Positions 18,092 through 25,896 of a stretch of 64,000 bases of DNA are shown here, piece after piece. Numbering within the stretch: position 1 is the first letter of the stretch; each line of letters starts with the position of its first letter. The notes beneath the pieces were generated by a model. The model worked only from the letters and a program-made list of their open reading frames with translations, was not told the origin of the DNA and ran no database searches. The position numbers and the translations under genes were made by a program. This DNA is from Umezawaea sp036375055. Lineage in GTDB: Bacteria; Actinomycetota; Actinomycetes; Mycobacteriales; Pseudonocardiaceae. Location: assembly GCF_036375055.1 (NCBI RefSeq), contig NZ_DASUSQ010000062.1, positions 25,277 through 89,276 of the forward strand, given 5' to 3'.

Positions 18092-19432
18092 ATGCCCCGT
18101 TCCCGGTCCGGCACCGCGGCTGTCGCCCTGGTCGCCGTGGGTGCCGTGCTCGCTGGATGCGGCTCGGCGACGCCCGCGAGCAGCGGGAGCGCCGCTGGGG
18201 TCGCGCAGGACCCGAACGCGCCGTTCGAGGTGTGGACCCGCAGCACGGAGGCCACCGCGAAGGTCTACGCGAAGATCTTCACGGACTTCGAGGCCAAGAC
18301 CGGGGTGAAGGTCGACTACAAGCCGGTCTTCGCGGACTTCGACAAGCAGATCCAGCAGCGCGCGGCGTCGAAGGACCTGCCCGACCTGGTCGTCACCGAC
18401 ACGGGCTCGCTGGGCGTCTTCACCTCGCAGGGCCTGGTCGGCGAGATCGACAAGGCGGGCGTCGCGGGCGGCGCGGACGTCGTCGAGCGGGCGTGGGACA
18501 ACGGCAGGGCGTCGGACGGCAAGTACTACGCGATCCCGTTCTCCACGCAGGCGATGGTCACGCTGATCCGCAAGGACTGGCGCGAGAAGGTCGGCAAGCC
18601 CGTGCCGACGACCTGGGACGAGCTGACCGACCTCGCGGCGGCGTTCACGAAGGACGACCCGGACGGCAACGGCGCGGCCGACACCTACGGGATGCTCGTG
18701 CCCGGCACCACCGACCGCGGCTACCTCGGCTGGTGGGCGTCGAACTTCGTCTGGCAGGGCGGCGGCGACATCCTCGAGCAGGACGGCGACAGGTTCAGCG
18801 TCGCGGTCGACTCCGACGGGACCGTCAAGGCCGTCGACTACCTGAAGACGATGTTCTGCGGCGACCCCAAGCTGGTCCAGCCCGGCGCGCTGACCACGGG
18901 GACCAACGACGCGCACGCGTTCTTCGAGACCGGCAAGACCGGCATCTACGTGACCGGCCCGTACATGTTCGGCCGGTTCGACAAGAACCTCGGCAAGGAC
19001 AGGTACGAGGTCGTCGCCGCCCCCAGGGGCCCGGCCGGTGGCACCGTGCTCGGCGAGGGCGAGAACATCTACCTGATGGCGGGCTCGCCGAGGGCGGACG
19101 CGCAGAAGCGGCTGGCCGAGTACCTGATCAGCGCCGAGGCGCAGCAGGCGGGCATGAAGGGCGACCCGACCCCCGTGGTCCGGCTCCCCGTCAACGGCAA
19201 GGTCGACGTCAAGGCCGTCTACGACGACCCGCGCTGGGAGACCACCGCGAAGGTCTACGCCGACAGCGCCCGGCCGTTCTCCAGCGTGCCGAACTTCCAG
19301 CCGTTCCGGCAGCAGTTCTCCGAGACGCTGAACTCCATCCTCTCGACGTGCGGACCCGACTCCAAGGCCGAACTCGGCACCCTCGCCGAGAACCTGGAGA
19401 AGGAGTTGCAGGCACAGGGAATGTCCAAGTGA
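18092..19432 (+). CDS. Sugar (uronate/aldarate) ABC transporter substrate-binding lipoprotein
   Basis: A 446-residue extracellular family 1 binding protein. The start ATG 18092 has GGAGGG 4 bases upstream. The signal peptide ends in LAGC with Cys23. Blocks such as WDELTDLAAAFTK and VYVT-like GIYVTGPYMFGRF are typical of sugar binders. It begins an operon with two permeases and catabolic genes for aldarates, so uronic acids, aldaric acids or uronate oligosaccharides are the likely ligands. Confidence 0.87.
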   Translation: MPRSRSGTAAVALVAVGAVLAGCGSATPASSGSAAGVAQDPNAPFEVWTRSTEATAKVYAKIFTDFEAKTGVKVDYKPVFADFDKQIQQRAASKDLPDLVVTDTGSLGVFTSQGLVGEIDKAGVAGGADVVERAWDNGRASDGKYYAIPFSTQAMVTLIRKDWREKVGKPVPTTWDELTDLAAAFTKDDPDGNGAADTYGMLVPGTTDRGYLGWWASNFVWQGGGDILEQDGDRFSVAVDSDGTVKAVDYLKTMFCGDPKLVQPGALTTGTNDAHAFFETGKTGIYVTGPYMFGRFDKNLGKDRYEVVAAPRGPAGGTVLGEGENIYLMAGSPRADAQKRLAEYLISAEAQQAGMKGDPTPVVRLPVNGKVDVKAVYDDPRWETTAKVYADSARPFSSVPNFQPFRQQFSETLNSILSTCGPDSKAELGTLAENLEKELQAQGMSK

Positions 19433-20400
19433 CGGTGTCCAATCCCGTCCGCGGCACCACAGACGTGGGACCGGCGGCTAGTGGCGGCGGTGCCGTCGGC
19501 TCCCACCCCGTGAGGCGGCGCCACCGGCGTCGCCTCACGGGACCCAGCTCCACGCCGTGGCTGTTCCTGGCCCCGGCCCTGCTGATCTTCGTCGTCTTCA
19601 AGTACCTGCCGATGGCGGAGGGCATCCGCCTGAGCGCGTACCAGGTCCGACCGTTCCTCGGCGACCTGTGGGTGGGGTTCGACAACTACGCCCGGATCAT
19701 GGGCGACGAGCGGTTCCGCGACGCGATCGGCCACACGCTGGTCCTCGCGTCCGGCCAGACGATCGGCTCGATGGTGATCGGGTTCGCGCTGGCCCTCCTG
19801 CTGGAGGGCCACGCGAAGTCCCTGTGGTTCGTGCGGTCCGCGGTCTTCCTGCCCGTGGTCGCCGCGACCGCCGTCATCGGCGAGATCTGGCGGCTGCTGT
19901 TCTTCCCCGCCCCCGAGGGCTTCGTCAACACGGTGCTGTCGTTCGTGGGCCTCGGCCCGTGGACGTTCCTCGACAGCCCGGACACCTCGCTCGCGTCCGT
20001 CGTGTTCGTCGGGATCTGGAAGGGCGCGCCGTACGACATGGTGCTGATCCTGGCCGGGCTCGCGGGCATCGACCGGCAGCAGTACGAGGCGTCCGCCATC
20101 GACGGCGCGAACACCTGGCAGCGCGTCCGGCACATCACGCTCCCCGCGCTGCGCCCGGTGATCACGATCCTGCTGACCCTGGCGTCCATCCGCGGCCTGC
20201 GGGTGTTCACCGAGGTCTACGTCCTGACCGGCGGCGGTCCCGCGGGCTCCACCGACGTGTGGATGACGCGGGTGTTCACCGTCGCCTTCGAGCGCAACGA
20301 GATCGGCGTCGCGTCCGCGGGCTCGGTGGTGCTCTTCCTGATCACGTTCGTGTTGACGGTCGTGGTCCAGTTGTACCGGCGGAGGAAGGAGGCCAGGTGA
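19429..20400 (+). CDS. Sugar ABC transporter permease (MalF-type)
   Basis: A 323-residue membrane protein with six predicted helices. The EAA motif for ATPase contact is YEASAIDGANTWQRVRHITL. The GTG at 19429 overlaps the binding-protein stop (GTGA). The N-terminal 40 residues are basic and probably cytoplasmic. No ATPase gene is in the operon, so a shared MsmK/MsiK-type ATPase from elsewhere is expected. Confidence 0.88.
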   Translation: MTVSNPVRGTTDVGPAASGGGAVGSHPVRRRHRRRLTGPSSTPWLFLAPALLIFVVFKYLPMAEGIRLSAYQVRPFLGDLWVGFDNYARIMGDERFRDAIGHTLVLASGQTIGSMVIGFALALLLEGHAKSLWFVRSAVFLPVVAATAVIGEIWRLLFFPAPEGFVNTVLSFVGLGPWTFLDSPDTSLASVVFVGIWKGAPYDMVLILAGLAGIDRQQYEASAIDGANTWQRVRHITLPALRPVITILLTLASIRGLRVFTEVYVLTGGGPAGSTDVWMTRVFTVAFERNEIGVASAGSVVLFLITFVLTVVVQLYRRRKEAR

Positions 20401-21272
20401 GCGTCGCGGACAGGTGCGACACCGCGCTCGGGTGGTCGACCGGCCGTCAGGCCTGGTTGAGCCGGGGCATCCGGATCCTGCTCAGCGTCGGCGCCGTGCT
20501 GCTGTTCACGGGCCCGCTGATCACCGTGTTCTCCGGCGCGTTCGACCACAACCCCGACCCGACCCGGCTGTCCGTGCTGCCCGACGAACCCTCGATGGTC
20601 AACTTCGAGGCGGCGGGCTCCAAGGGCATCTGGCACTACCTGGCGAACTCGCTGATCATCGCGGGCGGGGCGCTGCTGCTCCAGCTCGCGGTGAGCGTGT
20701 TCGCCGCGTACGCGCTGGCGCGCAAGAAGTTCCGGGGGCAGGCGGTCGTGCTGCTCCTGATCCTCACCACCATGATGCTGCCCGAGGAGGTCATCGCCAT
20801 CCCCCTGTCCCTGGTGATCGGCGACCTCCCGCTCGTGCACATCAGCCTGAAGGGAACCCTGCTCGGCGTCATCCTGCCGCTGGGCGCGTGGGGGTTCTCG
20901 ATCTTCGTCATGACGGAGTTCATGAAGGAGATCCCCCTGGAGCTCGAGGAAGCCGCGAAGGTCGACGGCGCCGGGGAGTTCCGGATCTTCGCGCAGATCA
21001 TCCTGCCGCTGGTCAAGCCCGCGCTCGGCGTGGTCGCCGTGTTCGGGTTCAACATGATCTGGGAGCAGTACCTGCTTCCGCTGATCGTCGCCGCGGATCC
21101 TTCCGACTACACGCTGACCGTCGCCCTGCTGTCGTTGAGGTCCGATGAAGAGGTCGGGCCGGGGATCGTGTTGGCCGGAGCGTTGCTGGCGCTGGTGCCG
21201 AGCCTGATCGTGTACCTGTCGCTGCAGAAGTCTTTCCTGCGTGGGATCACCACCGGAGCGATCAAGGGATGA
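20397..21272 (+). CDS. Sugar ABC transporter permease (MalG-type)
   Basis: A 291-residue membrane protein with six predicted helices and the EAA motif LELEEAAKVDGAGEFRIFAQ. The GTG at 20397 overlaps the first permease stop (GTGA) and has GGAGG just upstream. It partners the permease at 19429-20400. Confidence 0.88.
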   Translation: MSVADRCDTALGWSTGRQAWLSRGIRILLSVGAVLLFTGPLITVFSGAFDHNPDPTRLSVLPDEPSMVNFEAAGSKGIWHYLANSLIIAGGALLLQLAVSVFAAYALARKKFRGQAVVLLLILTTMMLPEEVIAIPLSLVIGDLPLVHISLKGTLLGVILPLGAWGFSIFVMTEFMKEIPLELEEAAKVDGAGEFRIFAQIILPLVKPALGVVAVFGFNMIWEQYLLPLIVAADPSDYTLTVALLSLRSDEEVGPGIVLAGALLALVPSLIVYLSLQKSFLRGITTGAIKG

Positions 21273-21278
21273 AGGTCT

Positions 21279-22181
21279 ATGCAACTCGATGGGGTGCTGT
21301 TCTTTCCGGTAACGCCGTTCGACCCGACGGGGGAGATCGCCGAGGACGTGCTCGCTGAGCACGTCAAGCACGGTGTGTCGGCGGGGCCGGGCGCGGTCTT
21401 CGTCGCCTGCGGCACGGGGGAGTTCCACGCGCTGGGCGTCGAGGAGTTCGAACGCGCCGTGGCCGTCGCGGTCGAGGCGACGGCGGGCCGCGTGCCGGTG
21501 TTCGCGGGCGCGGGCGGTCCGCTGCCCATCGCCAAGGACTTCGCCAGGGCCGCCGCCCGCGCGGGCGCGGACGGGCTCCTGCTGCTGCCGCCCTACCTGG
21601 TGACCAACCCCGCCAGGGGACTCGTCCGCTACGTCGCCGACGTCGCCGCCGCGACCGACCTGCCGGTGATCGTCTACCAGCGCAACAACGCGGTGTTCAC
21701 GCCGGACACGGCCGTCGAGGTGGCGTCGCTGCCGACCGTCATCGGGTTCAAGGACGGCCTCGGCGACATCAACCAGCTCCAGCGGATCGTGCTCGCGGTG
21801 CGGGCCCGCGTGCAGAAGCCGTTCCAGTTCTTCAACGGCCTGCCGACCGCCGAGCTGACGGTGCCCGCGTACCGCGGCATCGGCGTCGAGCTGTACTCCT
21901 CGGCGGTGTTCGCGTTCGCGCCGGACATCTCGCTCGGCTTCTACCAGGCGATCCAGGACGACGACACCGCGCTGGTGCGCCGCTACCTCACCGAGTTCTT
22001 CGTGCCGCTGGTCGAGTTGCGCGACAAGGTGCCGGGGTACGCGGTGGCGCTGGTCAAGGCGGCGGTCAAGCTGGGAGGTCTGGACGCCGGAGGGGTGCGC
22101 CCACCCTTCATCGACCCGTCGGAGGAGCACGTCGCGGAACTGGAGCGGATCATCGCGGCCGGGAGGGCGTTGGCGGTATGA
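21279..22181 (+). CDS. kdgD: 5-dehydro-4-deoxyglucarate dehydratase
   Basis: A 300-residue class I aldolase-like (DapA superfamily) enzyme. The Schiff-base Lys158 (IGFKDGLGD), Tyr133 (IVYQRNN) and the family block VFVACGTGEFHAL (40-52) are clear. It decarboxylates and dehydrates 5-dehydro-4-deoxy-glucarate to 2,5-dioxopentanoate, the substrate of the dehydrogenase at 14835. It lies 6 bases after the permease stop and overlaps the next gene (ATGA). Confidence 0.93.
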   Translation: MQLDGVLFFPVTPFDPTGEIAEDVLAEHVKHGVSAGPGAVFVACGTGEFHALGVEEFERAVAVAVEATAGRVPVFAGAGGPLPIAKDFARAAARAGADGLLLLPPYLVTNPARGLVRYVADVAAATDLPVIVYQRNNAVFTPDTAVEVASLPTVIGFKDGLGDINQLQRIVLAVRARVQKPFQFFNGLPTAELTVPAYRGIGVELYSSAVFAFAPDISLGFYQAIQDDDTALVRRYLTEFFVPLVELRDKVPGYAVALVKAAVKLGGLDAGGVRPPFIDPSEEHVAELERIIAAGRALAV

Positions 22182-23437
22182 GGATCACGGACATCACGAT
22201 CACCCCGGTCGCCTTCCGCGACCCGCCCCTGCTGAACTCGGCGGGCGTCCACGAGCCGTGGGCGCTGCGGTCGATCGTCGAGGTGCACACCGACGAGGGG
22301 ATCTCCGGGCTCGGCGAGAGCTACGGCGACATCGGCCACCTGGCCAAGCTGGAGCAGGTCGTGCCCGCGCTCATCGGCCTGGACGTGCACCAGCTCAACG
22401 TGATGCACGCGAAGGTCGCCGAGGTGCTGGGCGGCAGGTCCGGCGACGACCGGCACGGCCTCACCGGCACGCTCACCGCCGAGGGCACCGTCGACCGCGT
22501 GTACTCGCCGTTCGAGGTCGCGACCTGGGACATCCGCGGCAAGGCGCTCGGCCGCCCGGTGTCGGACCTGCTCGGCGGAGCCGTCCGCGACGCCGTGCCG
22601 TACAGCGCGTACCTGTTCTACAAGTGGGCGGGCCACCCCGGTGCCGAGCCCGACGAGTGGGGCGAGGCGCTCGACCCGGCCGGGATCGTGGCGCAGGCCC
22701 GCGGGCTCATCGACTCCTACGGGTTCGGGTCGATCAAGCTCAAGGGCGGCGTGTTCCCGCCCGAGGAGGAGGTCGCCGCGATCCTCGCGCTGCGCGAGGC
22801 GTTCCCGGACCTGCCGCTGCGGCTCGACCCGAACGCGGCCTGGTCGGTGGAGACGTCGATCCGCGTCGCCGAAGCCCTCGACGGCGTGGTCGAGTACCTC
22901 GAAGACCCGACGCCGGGCCTCCAGGGCCTGTCCGAGGTGGCCGCCAAGGCCTCGATGCCGTTGGCCACCAACATGTACGTCGTCGCGTTCGAGCACATCG
23001 CTCCCTCGGTCGCGATCGACGCGCTCCAGGTCGTCCTGTCCGACCACCACTACTGGGGCGGGCTCAGCCGGTCGCGCCACCTCGCGTCGACCTGCCAGAC
23101 GTTCGGCATCGGCCTGTCGATGCACTCCAACTCGCACCTCGGGATCAGCCTCGCCGCGATGACCCACCTCGCCGCCGCGACGCCGAACCTGAGCTACGCG
23201 TGCGACACGCACTACCCGTGGAACTCCGCCGACGACGTCGTCGTGCCGGGCGCGCTGACCTTCGTGGACGGTGCCGTCCCGGTGCCGACCGCACCCGGCC
23301 TCGGCGTCGAGCTGGACCGCGACGCGCTGGCCGGGCTCGCGGAGAACTACCGGACCTGCGGCATCGTCCAGCGCGACGACACCGGCTACATGCAGAGGTT
23401 CGACCCGTCGTACGAGAGGAAACGACCCCGGTGGTAA
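22178..23437 (+). CDS. gudD: Glucarate/galactarate dehydratase, enolase superfamily
   Basis: A 419-residue enolase-superfamily enzyme. Catalytic KxK is Lys187-x-Lys189 (SIKLKGG); metal ligands are expected at Asp217 (RLDPNAAW), Glu242 (EYLEDP) and Asn265 (LATNM); the general acid/base His is in MHSNSHLG (315-322). This arrangement matches the glucarate dehydratase group, which turns glucarate (or a close aldarate) into 5-dehydro-4-deoxyglucarate. The exact stereochemistry accepted cannot be read from sequence. Confidence 0.88.
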   Translation: MRITDITITPVAFRDPPLLNSAGVHEPWALRSIVEVHTDEGISGLGESYGDIGHLAKLEQVVPALIGLDVHQLNVMHAKVAEVLGGRSGDDRHGLTGTLTAEGTVDRVYSPFEVATWDIRGKALGRPVSDLLGGAVRDAVPYSAYLFYKWAGHPGAEPDEWGEALDPAGIVAQARGLIDSYGFGSIKLKGGVFPPEEEVAAILALREAFPDLPLRLDPNAAWSVETSIRVAEALDGVVEYLEDPTPGLQGLSEVAAKASMPLATNMYVVAFEHIAPSVAIDALQVVLSDHHYWGGLSRSRHLASTCQTFGIGLSMHSNSHLGISLAAMTHLAAATPNLSYACDTHYPWNSADDVVVPGALTFVDGAVPVPTAPGLGVELDRDALAGLAENYRTCGIVQRDDTGYMQRFDPSYERKRPRW

Positions 23438-24594
23438 CGAGCATCGCGCACGTCTACCCGTGGGACGTCGTGGGCGACCCCCTCGCGGCGCGGCGGTACG
23501 CCGACCTCGGCGTGGACGCGGTCGCGCTCGCGGCGTCCTACCACACCGTCCGCGCCGCGACCCCGCTCCACCCGGAGCACCGGATGGTCGACGCCCGGCA
23601 CGCGGCGTTCTACCTCCCGGTGCGCGACGAGGCCTGGAGCGGCGGGCGGCTCGTGCCCGCCGAACCGTCCTGGGTGGACGGTGACAACTCCTTCGGCGCC
23701 GCGGCGGACGCGCTGCGCGCCGTCGGACTGCCGGTCTACGCGTGGACCGTGCTGACCCACAGCAGCAGGCTGGGCGACCTTCACCCGGACGTGACGGTCG
23801 TCAACGCCTTCGGTGACCGCTACCCGTACGCGCTGTGCACGGCGAACCCCGACGTCGTCGCGTACGCGCGCACCCTCGTGACCGAGGTCCTCGACCTCGG
23901 GCGCCCGGACGGGATCGTGCTGGAGGCGTGCGGCCCCCTCGGCTTCTTCCACGGCGGCCACCACGAGAAGACCGACGGCGCCGACTGGGACCCGGTCCAG
24001 CAGAAGCTGCTGTCGCTGTGCTTCTGCGTCGCGTGCGCGGTGCTCTACCAGGACGCCGGCGTCGACGTGGACGACCTGCGCGCCGCCGTCCGCGCGGGCG
24101 TCGACACGGCCGCGCCCAGCGTGGGGGAAGCGCTCGGCGACCTGGCGAAGCCGGTGTCCTCCGTGCGCACGGGCATCGTCCGCGACCTGCGCGGCACCCT
24201 GGTCGGGCTGGTGCGCGAGCGGGCGCCGGGCATCCGGATCGCCCTGCACGCCACCGGCGACGAGTGGGCCACCGGCCCGTTCGCCACCGTCGCGCCCGCC
24301 GTCGACGCCGACGTCGACGTGCTCACGGTGTTCTGCTGGCCCGGAGCCGACGCGGCGACCCCCGGCATCCGCGCGCTGCGCGAGGTGGCCGGGCCCGACG
24401 CGCGGATCGCGGGCTACGTGCTGGCCCTGCCGCCGAAGCCGGTCGACGGCGAGGCGCTGCTGACCGAGTGGAAGCGGTACGCGGACGAGGGCGTCGAGGA
24501 GTTCCACCTCTACCACGCGGGACTCGCCTCGCAGCCCCGTCTCGACGCGCTCCGCCACGCGGTGACGGGCATCAGGCACCACCTGAACCGGTAA
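23431..24594 (+). CDS. Unknown protein in the uronate operon; possible TIM-barrel hydrolase
   Basis: A 387-residue soluble protein with no signal peptide, starting at GTG 23431 and overlapping the gudD stop by 7 bases. The sequence alternates short hydrophobic strands and helices like a TIM barrel. Polar clusters that could form an active site are LHPEHRMVDARHAAFY (38-53 or so), NPDVVAYAR, IVLEACGPLGFFHGGHHEK and LYHAGL. Similar proteins in Streptomyces are called alanine-rich proteins without a function. Its place as last gene suggests either an intracellular glycosidase releasing uronates or the missing lactone-opening enzyme. Both are guesses. Confidence 0.7.
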   Translation: MVTSIAHVYPWDVVGDPLAARRYADLGVDAVALAASYHTVRAATPLHPEHRMVDARHAAFYLPVRDEAWSGGRLVPAEPSWVDGDNSFGAAADALRAVGLPVYAWTVLTHSSRLGDLHPDVTVVNAFGDRYPYALCTANPDVVAYARTLVTEVLDLGRPDGIVLEACGPLGFFHGGHHEKTDGADWDPVQQKLLSLCFCVACAVLYQDAGVDVDDLRAAVRAGVDTAAPSVGEALGDLAKPVSSVRTGIVRDLRGTLVGLVRERAPGIRIALHATGDEWATGPFATVAPAVDADVDVLTVFCWPGADAATPGIRALREVAGPDARIAGYVLALPPKPVDGEALLTEWKRYADEGVEEFHLYHAGLASQPRLDALRHAVTGIRHHLNR

Positions 24595-24629
24595 CCGTGC
24601 GGGTATCGGGCATCACCTGAACCGGTAAC
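24580..24629 (+). repeat. Duplicated operon end (16-bp direct repeat)
   Basis: CACCTGAACCGGTAAC occurs at 24580-24595, where it encodes the last residues and stop of the preceding gene, and again at 24614-24629. GGGCATCA also precedes both copies. A local duplication is likely. Confidence 0.7.
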
Positions 24630-24630
24630 T

Positions 24631-24679
24631 GTGAAGAGGACGGAGCAACCCGCAAGCGGGGTCGCTCCGTCCTCTTCAC
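24631..24679. terminator. Long hairpin that ends right at a start codon
   Basis: Perfect 16-base arms GTGAAGAGGACGGAGC (24631-24646) and GCTCCGTCCTCTTCAC (24664-24679); the loop holds a further ACCCGC/GCGGGT pair. The next gene's ATG is at 24680. It probably terminates the uronate operon. Confidence 0.65.
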
Positions 24680-25174
24680 ATGAGAAGCCTACGAACCGCA
24701 GTCAGCGCCGGTGTCCTGCTCCTGCTGGTGACGGCGTGCGCGAGCCCGCAGGCCCAGGTCGGCGCCGGAGCCGGCGACCCCAAGCCGGAACCGGGGCTCA
24801 GCGTCTCCTCCTCGCCCGCGCCCACGTCGAGCGCGCCCGACATCGCCCCCGGTGAGCCGCCGCCCAACGGCGGCGTGCCGGTCCCCGAGACGAAGCTCGA
24901 CGCGGCGGCGCTGCCCGAGGACTACCCGCGGTCGGTGTGGACCGAGGGCGACGGCTCGGTCGTCGGCGTGATCGGCCAGGAGGGCGGGTGCAGCAAGGTG
25001 GGCGTCCAGGTCGTCGAGCAGTCCGCGACCTCCGTGCACCTCGAACTGGTCGAGACGCTGCCCGCCGAGCAGCAGATGTGCACCATGGACATCAGGTTCC
25101 CCCCGCTGACCGCGAAGCTCGACGCGCCGCTGGCCGAGCGGACCGTCGTGCTGACCACCAAGCAGGTCAAGTAG
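24680..25174 (+). CDS. Lipoprotein of unknown function, first of a paralogous pair
   Basis: A 164-residue lipoprotein with lipobox VTAC (Cys20), a Pro/Ser-rich linker to about residue 68 and a C-terminal domain of about 95 residues with two cysteines (GGCSKVGVQV, EQQMCTMDIRFPPL). The same domain is found in the next gene: LPE-Y, VIGQ-x-GGC and a final A-PL-ER-x-V. The ATG has no Shine-Dalgarno sequence because a hairpin arm sits directly in front of it. Probably exported to the outer face of the membrane. Confidence 0.75.
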   Translation: MRSLRTAVSAGVLLLLVTACASPQAQVGAGAGDPKPEPGLSVSSSPAPTSSAPDIAPGEPPPNGGVPVPETKLDAAALPEDYPRSVWTEGDGSVVGVIGQEGGCSKVGVQVVEQSATSVHLELVETLPAEQQMCTMDIRFPPLTAKLDAPLAERTVVLTTKQVK

Positions 25175-25179
25175 ACCCG

Positions 25180-25213
25180 ACGCCCGGCCGACGTCCCCCC
25201 GTCGGCCGGGCGT
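25180..25213 (+). terminator. Terminator between the two lipoprotein genes
   Basis: Perfect 14-base arms ACGCCCGGCCGACG (25180-25193) and its complement (25200-25213), 6-base loop, followed by TTTCC. Confidence 0.75.
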
Positions 25214-25281
25214 TTCCTGTCCTGCTTTGTCCTGTCCCGCCGGTCCTGCAACCGGAACGGCGCCTGTACCGTCCTTGCGGT

Positions 25282-25845
25282 ATGAGGAACGCCAAGGTGC
25301 TCGTCGCCCTCGCCGTGGGACTGTGTGCCCTGGCCGGGTGCGGTAGCGATGACCAGCCGTTCGGGGCGGGCGGACCGTCCAGCACGGCCCCGTCCACGTC
25401 CGGGTCGGTCTCGCCGCCGGCTTCCGGCCTCCCGCCGGGCTCGGCCACGCTGCCGTCGTCGACCGTCCGCCCGCCGGGTCAGAGCGAGGTCCCGTCCCAG
25501 CCGCCGCAGTCGTCCGCGACACCGCTGCCGGGCAGCCCGACGGAGGTGCCTCCCGCCCGCGTCGACGGCACGGTGCTGCCGGAGACGTACAAGTCGCAGG
25601 TCCAGGTCGGGTCCGACGGCAGGACGCTGATGGTGATCGGCCAGGCGGGCGGCTGCAAGACGGCCAGCGCCGAGGTCACGGCCGAGGCGGCCGACCAGGT
25701 GATCATCACCCTCGTGACCACGTACTACGCCCCCAGCGGCGGCGTGTGCACCCAGGAGGTCCGCGACGTGCCGCTCAACGTGACGCTGGCGGCTCCGCTG
25801 GGCGAACGCAAGATCGTCCTGGAGGCCCGGCAGGAGAGCGCCTGA
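25282..25845 (+). CDS. Lipoprotein of unknown function, second of a paralogous pair
   Basis: A 187-residue lipoprotein with lipobox LAGC (Cys20), a longer Pro/Ser/Thr-rich linker (residues about 21-95) and the same C-terminal domain as its neighbour (LPETYKSQVQVG, VIGQAGGCKTASAEV, GGVCTQEVRDVPL). The conserved Cys pair may form a disulfide. The terminator and 105-base gap before it suggest separate transcription. No ribosome site is obvious. Confidence 0.75.
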   Translation: MRNAKVLVALAVGLCALAGCGSDDQPFGAGGPSSTAPSTSGSVSPPASGLPPGSATLPSSTVRPPGQSEVPSQPPQSSATPLPGSPTEVPPARVDGTVLPETYKSQVQVGSDGRTLMVIGQAGGCKTASAEVTAEAADQVIITLVTTYYAPSGGVCTQEVRDVPLNVTLAAPLGERKIVLEARQESA

Positions 25846-25864
25846 CCGACGCGGCCCCGCGAGC

Positions 25865-25890
25865 GGGGAGGGGGTTCCACGCCCCTCCCC
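25865..25890. terminator. Bidirectional terminator
   Basis: GGGGAGGGG (25865-25873) and CCCCTCCCC (25882-25890) between the convergent lipoprotein and fumarase genes. Confidence 0.6.
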
Positions 25891-25896
25891 GGCCCG

